Below are positions 8,352 through 16,494 of a DNA stretch of 41,735 nt, piece after piece. The number at the start of each line of letters is the position of its first letter. The first letter of the stretch is position 1. The translations under genes were made by a program, and so were the position numbers. The stretch comes from Pedosphaera sp. (GTDB taxonomy: Bacteria > Verrucomicrobiota > Verrucomicrobiia > Limisphaerales > SXQI01). The stretch is taken from assembly GCA_025359965.1 (NCBI GenBank), contig JANYDC010000088.1, positions 1-41,735 on the forward strand, in the 5' to 3' direction. The notes under the pieces are model-generated. The model searched no databases, was not told the origin of the DNA, and saw nothing but the letters and a program-made list of their open reading frames with translations.

Positions 8352-9562
8352 AATCGCTTGAGATATTTTCGGGGGCAGGCGGTTTGGCGAAAGGACTTGA
8401 ACTTGCGGGGTTTGAACACAGTGCGTTCGTAGAGTTCAATGAAGACGCTTGTGCGTCCTTGCGTCGAAACTTTGACCCGGAAAAAGTATTTGAAGGTAAT
8501 ATTAAGAATTTTGATTTTCACCAGCTTTCAGAGATTGATGTCGTCGCTGGTGGCCCTCCCTGCCAGCCGTTTTCGTTGGGTGGCAAGCACGGCGCGAACG
8601 CTGACAATCGAGACATGTTTCCCTATGCAATCAATGCGATTGAAATCTTGTCTCCCAAGGCTTTTGTGTTTGAAAATGTCAAAGGATTGTTGCGCGAGAC
8701 ATTTTCAGACTACTTTCGTTATATTTTACTGAGGCTCACATTCCCGGATGCACATTCAGGATTGAAGGCGACGTGGCAGGAACATTTCAAATCTCTGAAA
8801 AATATAGAATATGACCGTTATGACGGGATTAAATATAAAGTGAAGCACGCATTGGTGAACGCCGCTGATTACGGTGTTCCGCAATGCCGTGAGCGCGTTG
8901 TCATCGTCGGTATCCGGTCCGACTTGAATGCGACATGGGAATTCCCGGCTCAGACGCACAGCGAGGAAAAATTGTTGTGGGATAAATTTGTGACTGGCTC
9001 GTATTGGGAAGGACACAAAGTTCCGAAGGCGCAACGCGAGCCCAGCCACAATGGATTATCGACAAGGGTAAGAAGCCTGCAGGACACTTTTGGATTTTTT
9101 GAGCCCGAGTTGAAACCTTGGCGCACCATCCGCGATGCATTGAAAGGTGTTCCCGACCCACGCATCAAGCACGGTATCACCGACCATATTTTTCGCGACT
9201 TGGCGAGGGCTTATCCAGGCCACACTGGCAGCGGTTACGATTTGCCCGCGAAAACTGTAAAAGCTGGCGGTCATGGCGTCCCGGGTGGGGAAAACATGAT
9301 ACGTTTTCACGATGGCTCGGTTCGTTATTTCACCGTGTTTGAGGGCAAACGCATCCAGACTTTCCCTGACGATTACCGGATAACCGGAGCATGGACTGAA
9401 GCCATGCGACAAATCGGAAATGCCGTTCCGGTACTATTGGGTCAAAGAATTGGCGAAACCTTATTCCAGAAAATCTCCGTCCAAGGGCGATTGAAAAAAG
9501 GTATGAGAGTGAGGGATAAGGAGTCTTTAGAAAGCCGAGCGGAGGTCTGCGCGAAAGCGTAA
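8348..9562 (+). CDS. DNA (cytosine-5) methyltransferase of the Eco29kI-like system
   Basis: Protective methyltransferase, 404 residues. Conserved C5-MTase motifs in order: AdoMet-binding motif I (EIFSGAGGLAKG, 5-16), the catalytic GGPPCQPFS with C72, the ENV motif at 108-110, QCRER (motif VIII) in the middle, a target-recognition stretch of about 100 residues, then RIQTFPDDY (motif IX) and QIGNAVPVLLG (motif X). It should methylate a cytosine in the site cut by its partner endonuclease. The last roughly 27 residues (from KKGMRV to EVCAKA) extend beyond motif X, look unlike the family and resemble the odd tail of the truncated ParE. The ATG overlaps the endonuclease stop. Confidence 0.93.
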   Translation: MKSLEIFSGAGGLAKGLELAGFEHSAFVEFNEDACASLRRNFDPEKVFEGNIKNFDFHQLSEIDVVAGGPPCQPFSLGGKHGANADNRDMFPYAINAIEILSPKAFVFENVKGLLRETFSDYFRYILLRLTFPDAHSGLKATWQEHFKSLKNIEYDRYDGIKYKVKHALVNAADYGVPQCRERVVIVGIRSDLNATWEFPAQTHSEEKLLWDKFVTGSYWEGHKVPKAQREPSHNGLSTRVRSLQDTFGFFEPELKPWRTIRDALKGVPDPRIKHGITDHIFRDLARAYPGHTGSGYDLPAKTVKAGGHGVPGGENMIRFHDGSVRYFTVFEGKRIQTFPDDYRITGAWTEAMRQIGNAVPVLLGQRIGETLFQKISVQGRLKKGMRVRDKESLESRAEVCAKA

Positions 9563-9637
9563 GAGCCAATAACCACGAACGAGAGTAAATATTTAGCTCC
9601 ACAACATTACGTTCGACAGTTGATTGATGGTGTCTTG

Positions 9638-10576
9638 ATGAATAACCGTCTTGCCAAAGGGGTTGCCCACCTGGGAATTACGCTGGGCGTGTTTGCCTCA
9701 GCGGGATGTGCAGTCGTTGAGCGTGCGGGCATGGCGGTTTTGTACAAGGAAGCTCCCTTGGTCAATACTACCGTCTCTCTGGACGTTCCCTACACTTCAA
9801 GCGGGCATCCCAAAAACCGGCTGGATCTGTTTTGCCCCAACGACGGCAACTGGCCCGTGCTGGTTTTCGTTTTTGGAGGAGGCTGGGATTCTGGCGATAA
9901 GGCGTTGCGAGTTGGCGGGAAGGATGTGTACGGCAATATTGGGCGTTTCTTTGCCGCGCGCGGGATTGGCGTGGCGGTGGTCAACTACCGATTGCAGCCG
10001 GAGGTCACTTGGCGCGAGCAGGTGGATGATGTGGCTTCGTCGGTTGCCTGGATCAAACATCGTGCCGCTGAATACGGGGCGGCTACCAATCAGATATTCT
10101 TGGCTGGTCATTCGGCTGGAGGTTATTTGGCGTCATTTGTGGCCTTGAACTCAGAACCATTGGCCCGACATTCCCTTTCTCCACAAGACGTTCGCGGAGT
10201 GGTGTCCGTCAGCGGGGCAGGGCTGGATATGGCAGATGAGGAGACCTACCGCCTTGGAGAAAAGCGTTCGTATTACGAGAAAAGGTTTTGTGACGCAGGC
10301 TGTCCGCCGGGATGGGATGTGGAGGCATCGCCGGTTCATTACGTGACGATCAACTCTCCACCGTTTTTAATCCTGTATGCAGGCGGCGAAAAGAAGGCGC
10401 TGCACCGCCAATCCCAGAGGCTTGCCGAAGTCCTGAAAGCGCGGGGTAATGAGGTAAGTTTGGTCGAAGTGCCAGGGCAGAGCCATCAACGAATGGTTCT
10501 AGTTCTCAGCCGGGCGGATAGGACTGCGGCAGGAGCAATCCTGGACTTCATCAAATATCCCAAGAATGTGAAGTAA
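9638..10576 (+). CDS. lipoprotein alpha/beta-hydrolase (BD-FAE-type esterase)
   Basis: Envelope-anchored esterase or lipase-like hydrolase. The ATG at 9638 is chosen because it begins a lipoprotein signal: a basic start, a hydrophobic core and lipobox ASAGC with C24. The TTG at 9620 is unlikely. Alpha/beta-hydrolase features: oxyanion region VFGGGW, the nucleophile elbow GHSAGG with S159, and a late catalytic His in GQSHQRM. The family includes feruloyl esterases, carboxylesterases and kynurenine formamidase-like enzymes; the substrate is not identifiable. A weak hairpin lies after the stop, followed by a T run. It is separated from the next gene by 84 bp and may be its own transcription unit. 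Confidence 0.82.
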   Translation: MNNRLAKGVAHLGITLGVFASAGCAVVERAGMAVLYKEAPLVNTTVSLDVPYTSSGHPKNRLDLFCPNDGNWPVLVFVFGGGWDSGDKALRVGGKDVYGNIGRFFAARGIGVAVVNYRLQPEVTWREQVDDVASSVAWIKHRAAEYGAATNQIFLAGHSAGGYLASFVALNSEPLARHSLSPQDVRGVVSVSGAGLDMADEETYRLGEKRSYYEKRFCDAGCPPGWDVEASPVHYVTINSPPFLILYAGGEKKALHRQSQRLAEVLKARGNEVSLVEVPGQSHQRMVLVLSRADRTAAGAILDFIKYPKNVK

Positions 10577-10660
10577 CCGCCGCTTACGTTTCGTCGGCGC
10601 TGCGTTTTTAATTTGCGCGGACGGTCAATCGGCGGTACGAACCTCTGAATCTTATCACCT

Positions 10661-11695
10661 ATGGGACTATTCGATTTTATCAAAGGTCAACTCCTTGAGG
10701 TCATCGAGTGGACGGACGACTCACGCGACACGCTCTCCTACCGGTTCCCGGACGACGACAAAGCCATCAAGCGCGGCGCACAATTAATCGTGCGCGAATC
10801 GCAGGTCGTGCAGTTTGTTTACCTTGGGCAGTTCGGCGATCTCTTCGGCCCCGGCAAACATACCCTCACTACGGACAACATCCCCGTGCTTACGGCGCTG
10901 TCCTCCTGGAAATACGGGTTCGAGTCGCCGTTCAAGGCCGATGTTTATTACGTCACAACCCGGGTCTTTGCCGGCAACAAGTGGGGCACGCAAAACCCAT
11001 TCATGCTGCGTGACCAGGACTTGGGCGTGGTCCGGGCGCGCGCTTTTGGAACGTACGATTTCAAAATCGTAGACCCGGCATTGTTCCTGAAAGAAGTGGC
11101 CGGCACCGACCAGCATTTCCGTCTGGACGAGTTCACGGATGTGATGCGCTCGCGCATTGTCAGCATTTTCAGCGAGGCCCTGGCCACTGCTCATATTCCG
11201 GTCTTCGACGTTGCCACACGTTTCTCTGAACTGGGGCAGTCGCTGCTTCCGGTTATCAACCCCGTCACTCAATCCAAATACGGTTTGGAATTCACTGCAT
11301 TCGTGGTGGAAAACGTGTCGGTCCCACCGGAGGTCGAACAGGCTATCGACAAGCGCTCGAGCATGTCGGCCGTGGGAAACCTCAACGATTACGTGAAGTT
11401 TCAGCTCGCGCAAGGTTTGGGTGAGGGCGGAAGCGCGGGCAGTGCTCCTGCGGAACTGGCCATCGGCATCGCCATGGCCAAGCAAATCATGGATGGTCAA
11501 GCACCGGGTGCAACCACATCCGCCGCAGCACCTACGGAAAGCGCGGATGTGCTGACTCCCACCGATGTCGCCCGGCAATTGAATGTGTCGGAAGCGGACG
11601 TGATGGCCAGCATCGAATCCGGTGATCTGAAAGCCAAGAAGATCGGTAGTGCGTATCGGATCACTCGCAGCGCGCTTCAGGATTTTCTTAAATAA
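10661..11695 (+). CDS. SPFH-domain protein (YdjI-like) with C-terminal helix-turn-helix
   Basis: The first 270 or so residues match the SPFH family called virion core protein-like or YdjI (MGLFDFIKGQ..., GAQLIVRESQVVQFVYLGQ, GPGKHTL, NPFMLRDQDLG). SPFH proteins organise membrane microdomains. In Bacillus the YdjI/YdjG pair works with the phage-shock protein PspA. Usually the C-terminus is a zinc ribbon or a short tail. Here, after an Ala-rich linker, residues about 296-344 (LTPTDVARQLNVSEADV... IGSAYRITRSALQDFLK) look like an excisionase/MerR-type helix-turn-helix. The gene is followed after 6 nt by the zinc-ribbon membrane protein, indicating one operon. No signal peptide is seen; membrane recruitment would depend on the partner. 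Confidence 0.85.
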   Translation: MGLFDFIKGQLLEVIEWTDDSRDTLSYRFPDDDKAIKRGAQLIVRESQVVQFVYLGQFGDLFGPGKHTLTTDNIPVLTALSSWKYGFESPFKADVYYVTTRVFAGNKWGTQNPFMLRDQDLGVVRARAFGTYDFKIVDPALFLKEVAGTDQHFRLDEFTDVMRSRIVSIFSEALATAHIPVFDVATRFSELGQSLLPVINPVTQSKYGLEFTAFVVENVSVPPEVEQAIDKRSSMSAVGNLNDYVKFQLAQGLGEGGSAGSAPAELAIGIAMAKQIMDGQAPGATTSAAAPTESADVLTPTDVARQLNVSEADVMASIESGDLKAKKIGSAYRITRSALQDFLK

Positions 11696-11701
11696 GACTT
11701 C

Positions 11702-12793
11702 ATGGCCGACGCTGTTGCCCGCGAGAAGTTTCATTGCCCGAACTGCGGCTCGGACGCCCGTTGGAGCGCGTCCGAGCATCTGTTGGTCTGCCCTTACTGC
11801 GGGACCAAGATTGAGACGCCAGCCGAAGGTGTCAAGCAATCGGTCATCGAATACGACCTGAGATCATCGATGGAGGTGCTTGCCAAGGCGGGACGCGGCT
11901 GGCAGGCGGAGAAGCAATCGGTCAAATGCCAGAGTTGTCAGGCGGTGACGGTGCTTGACCCCAAAGTGGCAGCTCAAAACTGTCCCTTCTGTGGCTCCGC
12001 TCAAATCGTTCCCTACGAGCAAACCGAGCGCCCAATTAGCCCGGAGAGTGTCCTCCCGTTTACCCTGCCTGAACAAACCGTTCGTGACACAGTCCGCCAA
12101 TGGTACGGCAGTCGCTGGTTCGCTCCCAACCGCCTAAAAACAGCAGGGCTGACTGACACAATTCAGGGTGTTTACATCCCGTACTGGACCTTTGATGCAC
12201 GGGCGGACTCGGATTGGACGGCTCTTTCCGGTTATCATTATTATGAAACCGAGACTTACACTGATTCAAATGGACGTTCGCAAACACGTCAGGTCCAGAA
12301 GACCCGTTGGGTCCCTTCCTCGGGTAGTGAATCCCACTTCTTTGACGACGTTCTGGTGCCCGCCAGTCGCGGGCTCGACAAGGATCTTCTTTTTGAGGTT
12401 GAACCCTTCCATACCAAGAAGCTTGAGCCGTACGCTGCCTCCTACGTTGCAGGCTGGCTGGTTGAACAGTATCAAATCGACCTCGCTTCTGCCGCAGTTG
12501 GTGCACGGGTAAGGATGGACCAGTTCATGACCAGCCAATGCGATGAGGCCGTTCCCGGCGACACTCACCGCAACCTGAACGTGGAAACCACTTATAGCGC
12601 CGAGACCTTCAAGCACACGCTGCTCCCCATCTGGCTGCTCACCTACACTTACGGCAGCAAGTCCTACCAGCTCGTGGTCAATGGTCAGACCGGCACGATC
12701 GCGGGGCACCGGCCTTACAGCGCGTGGAAAATACTCTTCGCGGTTTTTGGAGGATTAATTTTGGCCGCGATCATCTACGCTTTTGCGCGGTGA
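11702..12793 (+). CDS. double zinc-ribbon, single-pass membrane protein (YdjG-like)
   Basis: A 363-residue protein. Two zinc ribbons sit near the N-terminus: CPNCG...CPYCG (about 11-34) and CQSCQ...CPFCG (about 79-100). A large beta-rich middle region (VYIPYWTFDARADSDWTA) follows, and one transmembrane helix closes the protein (about 340-361), with only a short basic end. The family is often annotated as primosomal protein N'-like or TFIIB-type zinc ribbon, but there is no helicase here. In Bacillus the related YdjG recruits the SPFH protein YdjI to the membrane. The neighbour 6 nt upstream is an SPFH protein, so the same partnership is likely. Role in envelope-stress sensing is inference. 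Confidence 0.8.
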   Translation: MADAVAREKFHCPNCGSDARWSASEHLLVCPYCGTKIETPAEGVKQSVIEYDLRSSMEVLAKAGRGWQAEKQSVKCQSCQAVTVLDPKVAAQNCPFCGSAQIVPYEQTERPISPESVLPFTLPEQTVRDTVRQWYGSRWFAPNRLKTAGLTDTIQGVYIPYWTFDARADSDWTALSGYHYYETETYTDSNGRSQTRQVQKTRWVPSSGSESHFFDDVLVPASRGLDKDLLFEVEPFHTKKLEPYAASYVAGWLVEQYQIDLASAAVGARVRMDQFMTSQCDEAVPGDTHRNLNVETTYSAETFKHTLLPIWLLTYTYGSKSYQLVVNGQTGTIAGHRPYSAWKILFAVFGGLILAAIIYAFAR

Positions 12794-12844
12794 GTTTGAC
12801 AGTGGGTGGGTGTTGATCTAGGTAATTTTATAATCATTCGACAT

Positions 12845-13429
12845 ATGCAAAACAGAATACGGATATTGTCGGTGTTCCTGTTCGGCTTGGCTTTGGTTGG
12901 CTGTGTCCCGTCGTGGAATCCGTTTTACACGGAAAAAGACCTGGTCTTCGATCCTGCGCTTGTTGGCTCTTGGCGTCCCACCGAAGCCGGTGTCGAATCA
13001 AAGGAAGCATGGGAGTTCAGTAAGAACGGCGAGAAGCTGTATCGGTTGCAACAAACGGACGATCAGGGGCGAACCGCCATTTTTGATGCCGGCTTATTCA
13101 AGCTCAACAATCGGATGTTCTTGGACCTTTACCTCACCAAGATTGAGGGGGAGGGACTAAAAGTGAATGATTGGGCTGAAGTTTCTCTCGTCCCGGCCCA
13201 CTTATTATTGTTGGTTGAGCAAATCAAGCCCTCGGTGAAGCTGGCCCTCATGGACCCGGACTGGATAAAGAACCATCTCAAAGATCATCCGAAGGCCATC
13301 AAGCATCGGCTCGTTTCCGACGGTTCCATCATACTTGCTGCCGAGACATCTGAATTGCAAAAATTTCTCACCGCGCACATGGCAGACAAGAAATTCTTCG
13401 GAGACGCGAAGGAGCTGAAATCCAAATAA
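12845..13429 (+). CDS. small lipoprotein of unknown function
   Basis: A 194-residue lipoprotein. The ATG at 12845 gives a compact signal (MQNRIRILSVFLFGLALVGC) with a lipobox ending at C20; an upstream in-frame GTG at 12806 would only add a non-signal leader. The mature part begins PSWNPFYTEKDLVFDPALVGSWRP and has no motif I recognise. It lies 51 bp after the zinc-ribbon gene and 34 bp before the next gene, so it may belong to the same operon. A degraded, about 92 percent identical partial copy exists at 14955-15384. Confidence 0.75.
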   Translation: MQNRIRILSVFLFGLALVGCVPSWNPFYTEKDLVFDPALVGSWRPTEAGVESKEAWEFSKNGEKLYRLQQTDDQGRTAIFDAGLFKLNNRMFLDLYLTKIEGEGLKVNDWAEVSLVPAHLLLLVEQIKPSVKLALMDPDWIKNHLKDHPKAIKHRLVSDGSIILAAETSELQKFLTAHMADKKFFGDAKELKSK

Positions 13430-13463
13430 GCACCACTTCGCGTAAGATTGCCTCATTTGACTG

Positions 13464-14777
13464 ATGAGTTCGTGCATCCAGAGTTCACTTTTGCCAAATA
13501 TAAGCGGCACCGATGTCCGTGAGGCCATCGCACAGTGTTATCTCGCAAAAGGGTACGAGCAATTGACGGACCGACTGGTTTTTGACTGCCGCTATAATTC
13601 TGAGGAAGTCCGAGTGTTTGTGGTTTCAAACGAGCAGTGGTCTGTGGTCCTCGCTAGCAATGACATTGAGGAGACTTCGGAAAGGGACCAGATTTTGGGT
13701 CGATTTCCCGCAGTGGTGCAGCTTTGGGCTATGGACGGCGGATGGGGATTCTGTCTGAATGAATATGGTAAGCCGACTACCGTGTTCTCCTCCCAACGAA
13801 GGTTGGAAGCGTCAGCAAGTCAGGCTGAGGATCTCGCGCTTTTGGCATCGATTTGTGGTGTTTCATCCGTGGTTCAGAAGCTCGAGAGCATCAAGTCGGG
13901 GCGTTTTCTGTTTGCTGCAAAACCCTGTACCGAGTTCGCAGATGCTTTGAATGCCCCTGTGGGCGCATTGAATTTTCATGATTTGGATATTGCGAATGCA
14001 GGGTTCGTAAATGAACGACTGGTATCTGGTTGGAAATGCCAGATGTGCTGTTTCGTAAAAGTGCCTGCCGACCTCTTAAATAGCCCGGAAAGTATCCGTC
14101 AATTCGAAGCAACCCCAGCCTTAGATGACCAGGATCGCAAGGATATCGTCCGACTCCAGCGGAAAATGAAATGGGTGGGTTTCATGGTGTGGCCGATTGC
14201 CCTTCTTGGGGGATTGTTGGTGATTCCATTCATGGCGTGTGTGTGGGTCGTGAGTTTGCTCGGCAACATCCCTCTCATCAGAAGAGCCTTTCTTGGAAAG
14301 GCCTCGCCTTTCCTCTCCGACTTCGTGGCCGAACTCAAAGGTTTGGAGGAAGGACCGGTTCTCATAAAAGGCAACCTTGTAACCAACGTGCGACACGGCT
14401 GTTCCATAACTGTCTGTCCACCTGCCAAGGCTTTCACTGACCTGCTGAAGCGGATGGGCGGATTTGATCAGCCGGTCTTCGCTGTAGCGATTGGAACTGA
14501 TAGTTTATCCTGCACAGCATACCCGGTCGGAGGAGGGCCCCAATGGTACGGTGTTGAAATTTTGGAAACGCGGACATTCCTGGTAGAGGGCTTGGAAGCC
14601 GTATTTCAGAAACGTCGGACCACGAATACAAAGCGTTCGTGGATGCAATACGAATGGAGTATTCGGAGTGATCGAGCGACTTATAGATTTTTCAACACCA
14701 GGGAAACCGAGTGGATCTCACAACAATTCGAAGTGTTGGAAACTTTGGTCCGCAGCTTTAAGCTAAAGCGTCGTTGA
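13464..14777 (+). CDS. unknown protein with a central membrane hairpin
   Basis: A 437-residue protein I do not recognise. An N-terminal soluble part of about 230 residues is followed by a charged helix (DDQDRKDIVRLQRKMK), then one or two hydrophobic segments (about 235-273: VGFMVWPIALLGGLLVIPFMACVW... LLGNIPLI) and a C-terminal soluble part of about 160 residues. There is no signal peptide, so both soluble parts may face the cytoplasm. It closes a run of same-strand genes (SPFH, zinc ribbon, lipoprotein) with 34 bp to its predecessor, suggesting a shared membrane-associated task. No Shine-Dalgarno sequence is visible before the ATG. Confidence 0.6.
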   Translation: MSSCIQSSLLPNISGTDVREAIAQCYLAKGYEQLTDRLVFDCRYNSEEVRVFVVSNEQWSVVLASNDIEETSERDQILGRFPAVVQLWAMDGGWGFCLNEYGKPTTVFSSQRRLEASASQAEDLALLASICGVSSVVQKLESIKSGRFLFAAKPCTEFADALNAPVGALNFHDLDIANAGFVNERLVSGWKCQMCCFVKVPADLLNSPESIRQFEATPALDDQDRKDIVRLQRKMKWVGFMVWPIALLGGLLVIPFMACVWVVSLLGNIPLIRRAFLGKASPFLSDFVAELKGLEEGPVLIKGNLVTNVRHGCSITVCPPAKAFTDLLKRMGGFDQPVFAVAIGTDSLSCTAYPVGGGPQWYGVEILETRTFLVEGLEAVFQKRRTTNTKRSWMQYEWSIRSDRATYRFFNTRETEWISQQFEVLETLVRSFKLKRR

Positions 14778-14861
14778 TCGATAGAGGGCCCGATCTGGTT
14801 CTTCGACTTCTTCGCCCGTCGAACGAAGCGCGACCCACACCAGTCGCATCAAGAAAAAGAG

Positions 14862-14955
14862 CTATTTTTGCAAGCGAAGAGCGTAACTCGTGCTGCGTCC
14901 GCCTGCTTCGTCCTTGGCTAGGATTTCGCGATTAAGCAGATCACTGATGTCCCGC
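14862..14955 (-). pseudogene. 3' end fragment of a second fic gene
   Basis: The complement encodes RDISDLLNREILAKDEAGG followed by RSTSYALRLQK and a TAG stop. This is the C-terminus of the Fic protein at 17004-18110 with a few changes (for example LTREIL to LNREIL, and RLPQK to RLQK). Nucleotide identity to about 17014-17098 is roughly 90 percent by my count. The fragment starts abruptly at GTCCCG, where sequence from the lipoprotein gene copy begins. Because the changes keep the frame and stop codon, it probably derives from a once functional paralogue. Confidence 0.75.
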
Positions 14956-15384
14956 CGAAGCCGGTGTCGATTCAAAGGAAGCGTGGGAATTCAGCAAGAA
15001 TGGCGATAAGCTTTATCGGTTGCAGCAAACGGACGATCAGCGGCGAACCGCCATTTTTGATGCCGGATTATTCAAACTCAACAATCGGATGTTCTTGGAC
15101 CTTTATCTCACAAAGATTGAGGGTGACGGGCTGAAGTTTCCCTCGTCCCGGCCCACTTGTTATTCATGGTTGAGCAAATCAAGCCCTCGGTTAAGCTGGC
15201 CTTCATGGACCCTGACTGGATGCAGAACCATCTCAAAGATCATCCGAATGCCATCAAGCATCGGGTCGTTGCCGACGGCTCCATCATACTTGCTGCCGAG
15301 ACATCTGAATTGCAAAAATTTCTCACCGCGCACATGGCAGACAAGAAATTCTTCGGAGACGCGAAGGAGCTGAAATCCAGATAG
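14955..15384 (+). pseudogene. broken partial copy of the small lipoprotein gene
   Basis: Matches 12981-13429 in the same orientation but lacks the signal peptide and the first 45 or so codons. A 19-bp deletion near 15128 relative to the parent (between two GGGCT-AA-like repeats) shifts the frame. The 5' part differs from the parent at about 8 percent of positions, while the final stretch, about 15282-15381, is identical over 100 nt. It cannot make the full product. The rest of the gap, 14778-14861 and 15385-15480, shows no gene. Confidence 0.85.
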
Positions 15385-15480
15385 CAAAACCAAACAGATG
15401 CACCGAAGCCTGTCATTCGCCAATCTTCAGTTTTTCAAGTTGGATGAGGTTGGACAGCCCTATGTTCAACCACAGAATTG

Positions 15481-16329
15481 ATGGCAAAAGCGGCCGCAGC
15501 TTTTGAAATTCAAAACATGACTTTGAATGCAAAGCAGTGGGAAGAAGATTCTGCGTGGAAATCAAAGGTCTTTAGAACGCGTTGCGCCGCCAGCGTGACC
15601 GGTTTTACTTTGATTGAACTTCTGGTGGTGGTGGCGATTGTGGGGATTCTTGCCTCTTTGCTTCTATCCTCGGTTTTGGGAGCCAAGGAGAAAGCGCGCC
15701 GAACCCTTTGCCAAAATTCCCAGCGCCAGTATCTGTTGGCCTGTCTTCTGTACGCTGGTGACCACAGCGATCGAATACCCTCCGGGCTTTCCGAAAGTGC
15801 CAACATCTTAGACGAACATATTCCATTGATTTCAAGGGCCATGCGCAGTGCCATAATTCAGTATGGTGGTTCGGACAAGATCCTGCTGTGCCCCAGCCTA
15901 GGTCCCCCGTTCAATGTGAAGGATGGATGGCATTTTGGGGGTTACGGAGTGGTAATCGGCTATAATTACCTCGGCGGACACGGTATCCTGCCCTTCCCCG
16001 GTCAGGCTGCGGCGTCTGGGCCTTCAAACGTATGGTTCTCTCCTCAAACCACGACTGCTCCGCCGACCACGCCTGTCCTCACAGATGTGAACGACTGGTC
16101 CAGCAGCGAAAGTAAGATTTTTGCTCCGCACACATCCAAGGGGCCGATTCTGAAAAAGAGCGTGACTGACCCTGCTTCATATTATGGAGTGCCGCCCGCA
16201 TCGATTGGGGCTAAAGGCGGTAACATTGGGTGGTTGGACGGCTCGGTGCGATGGAAGGATATCCGCGGTATGAGGGTTTATCGCGGGAGCCGGTTGTGGG
16301 ATGATCAGGGATGCTATGCCGTTTGGTGA
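15481..16329 (+). CDS. prepilin-type N-terminal methylation protein with DG-type C-terminus
   Basis: A type IV pilin/type II pseudopilin-like protein. The leader ends in [18 protein letters not shown], the canonical site for prepilin peptidase, with E at +5 and a hydrophobic helix of about 20 residues. The C-terminal motif [13 protein letters not shown] matches the carboxy-terminal DG motif of the large Planctomycete/Verrucomicrobia family (H-X9-DG), with the leading His not obvious. The first ATG (15481) gives a 41-residue leader; the internal ATG at 15517 gives 29 and is equally plausible. Such proteins occur in dozens of copies per genome. Whether they form pili or surface layers is unresolved. 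Confidence 0.82.
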   Translation: MAKAAAAFEIQNMTLNAKQWEEDSAWKSKVFRTRCAASVTGFTLIELLVVVAIVGILASLLLSSVLGAKEKARRTLCQNSQRQYLLACLLYAGDHSDRIPSGLSESANILDEHIPLISRAMRSAIIQYGGSDKILLCPSLGPPFNVKDGWHFGGYGVVIGYNYLGGHGILPFPGQAAASGPSNVWFSPQTTTAPPTTPVLTDVNDWSSSESKIFAPHTSKGPILKKSVTDPASYYGVPPASIGAKGGNIGWLDGSVRWKDIRGMRVYRGSRLWDDQGCYAVW

Positions 16330-16494
16330 TCGACCTCTTTGAGAATGGGGAAGCCCACTACCTTTACGCGGCCAGTACGCTGCTGTTTTTTGGCCACGCC
16401 TGTTTTCGTGGCGGATGCTTTGTTCTGGCTATTCTTGCTCTGAGTAGGTTTGAAATGTTGAAGCGTGCTTGTGAAGGCCCAATTGTTCTTCTTC

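Noticed and set aside
10577..10620. Hairpin CGCCG...CGGCG followed by a T run after the esterase gene
   Set aside because: Stem of only 5 bp with a 12-nt loop; the T run is not directly at the stem base, so it is too weak to list as a terminator.
10784..11839. A 351-codon minus-strand open frame opposite the SPFH gene
   Set aside because: Fully antisense to a clear SPFH gene; its composition is typical of a shadow frame in GC-rich DNA.
14795..14830. Inverted repeat TTCGAC...GTCGAA before the fic fragment
   Set aside because: Short stem with a 10-nt loop and no T tract or gene that it would serve.
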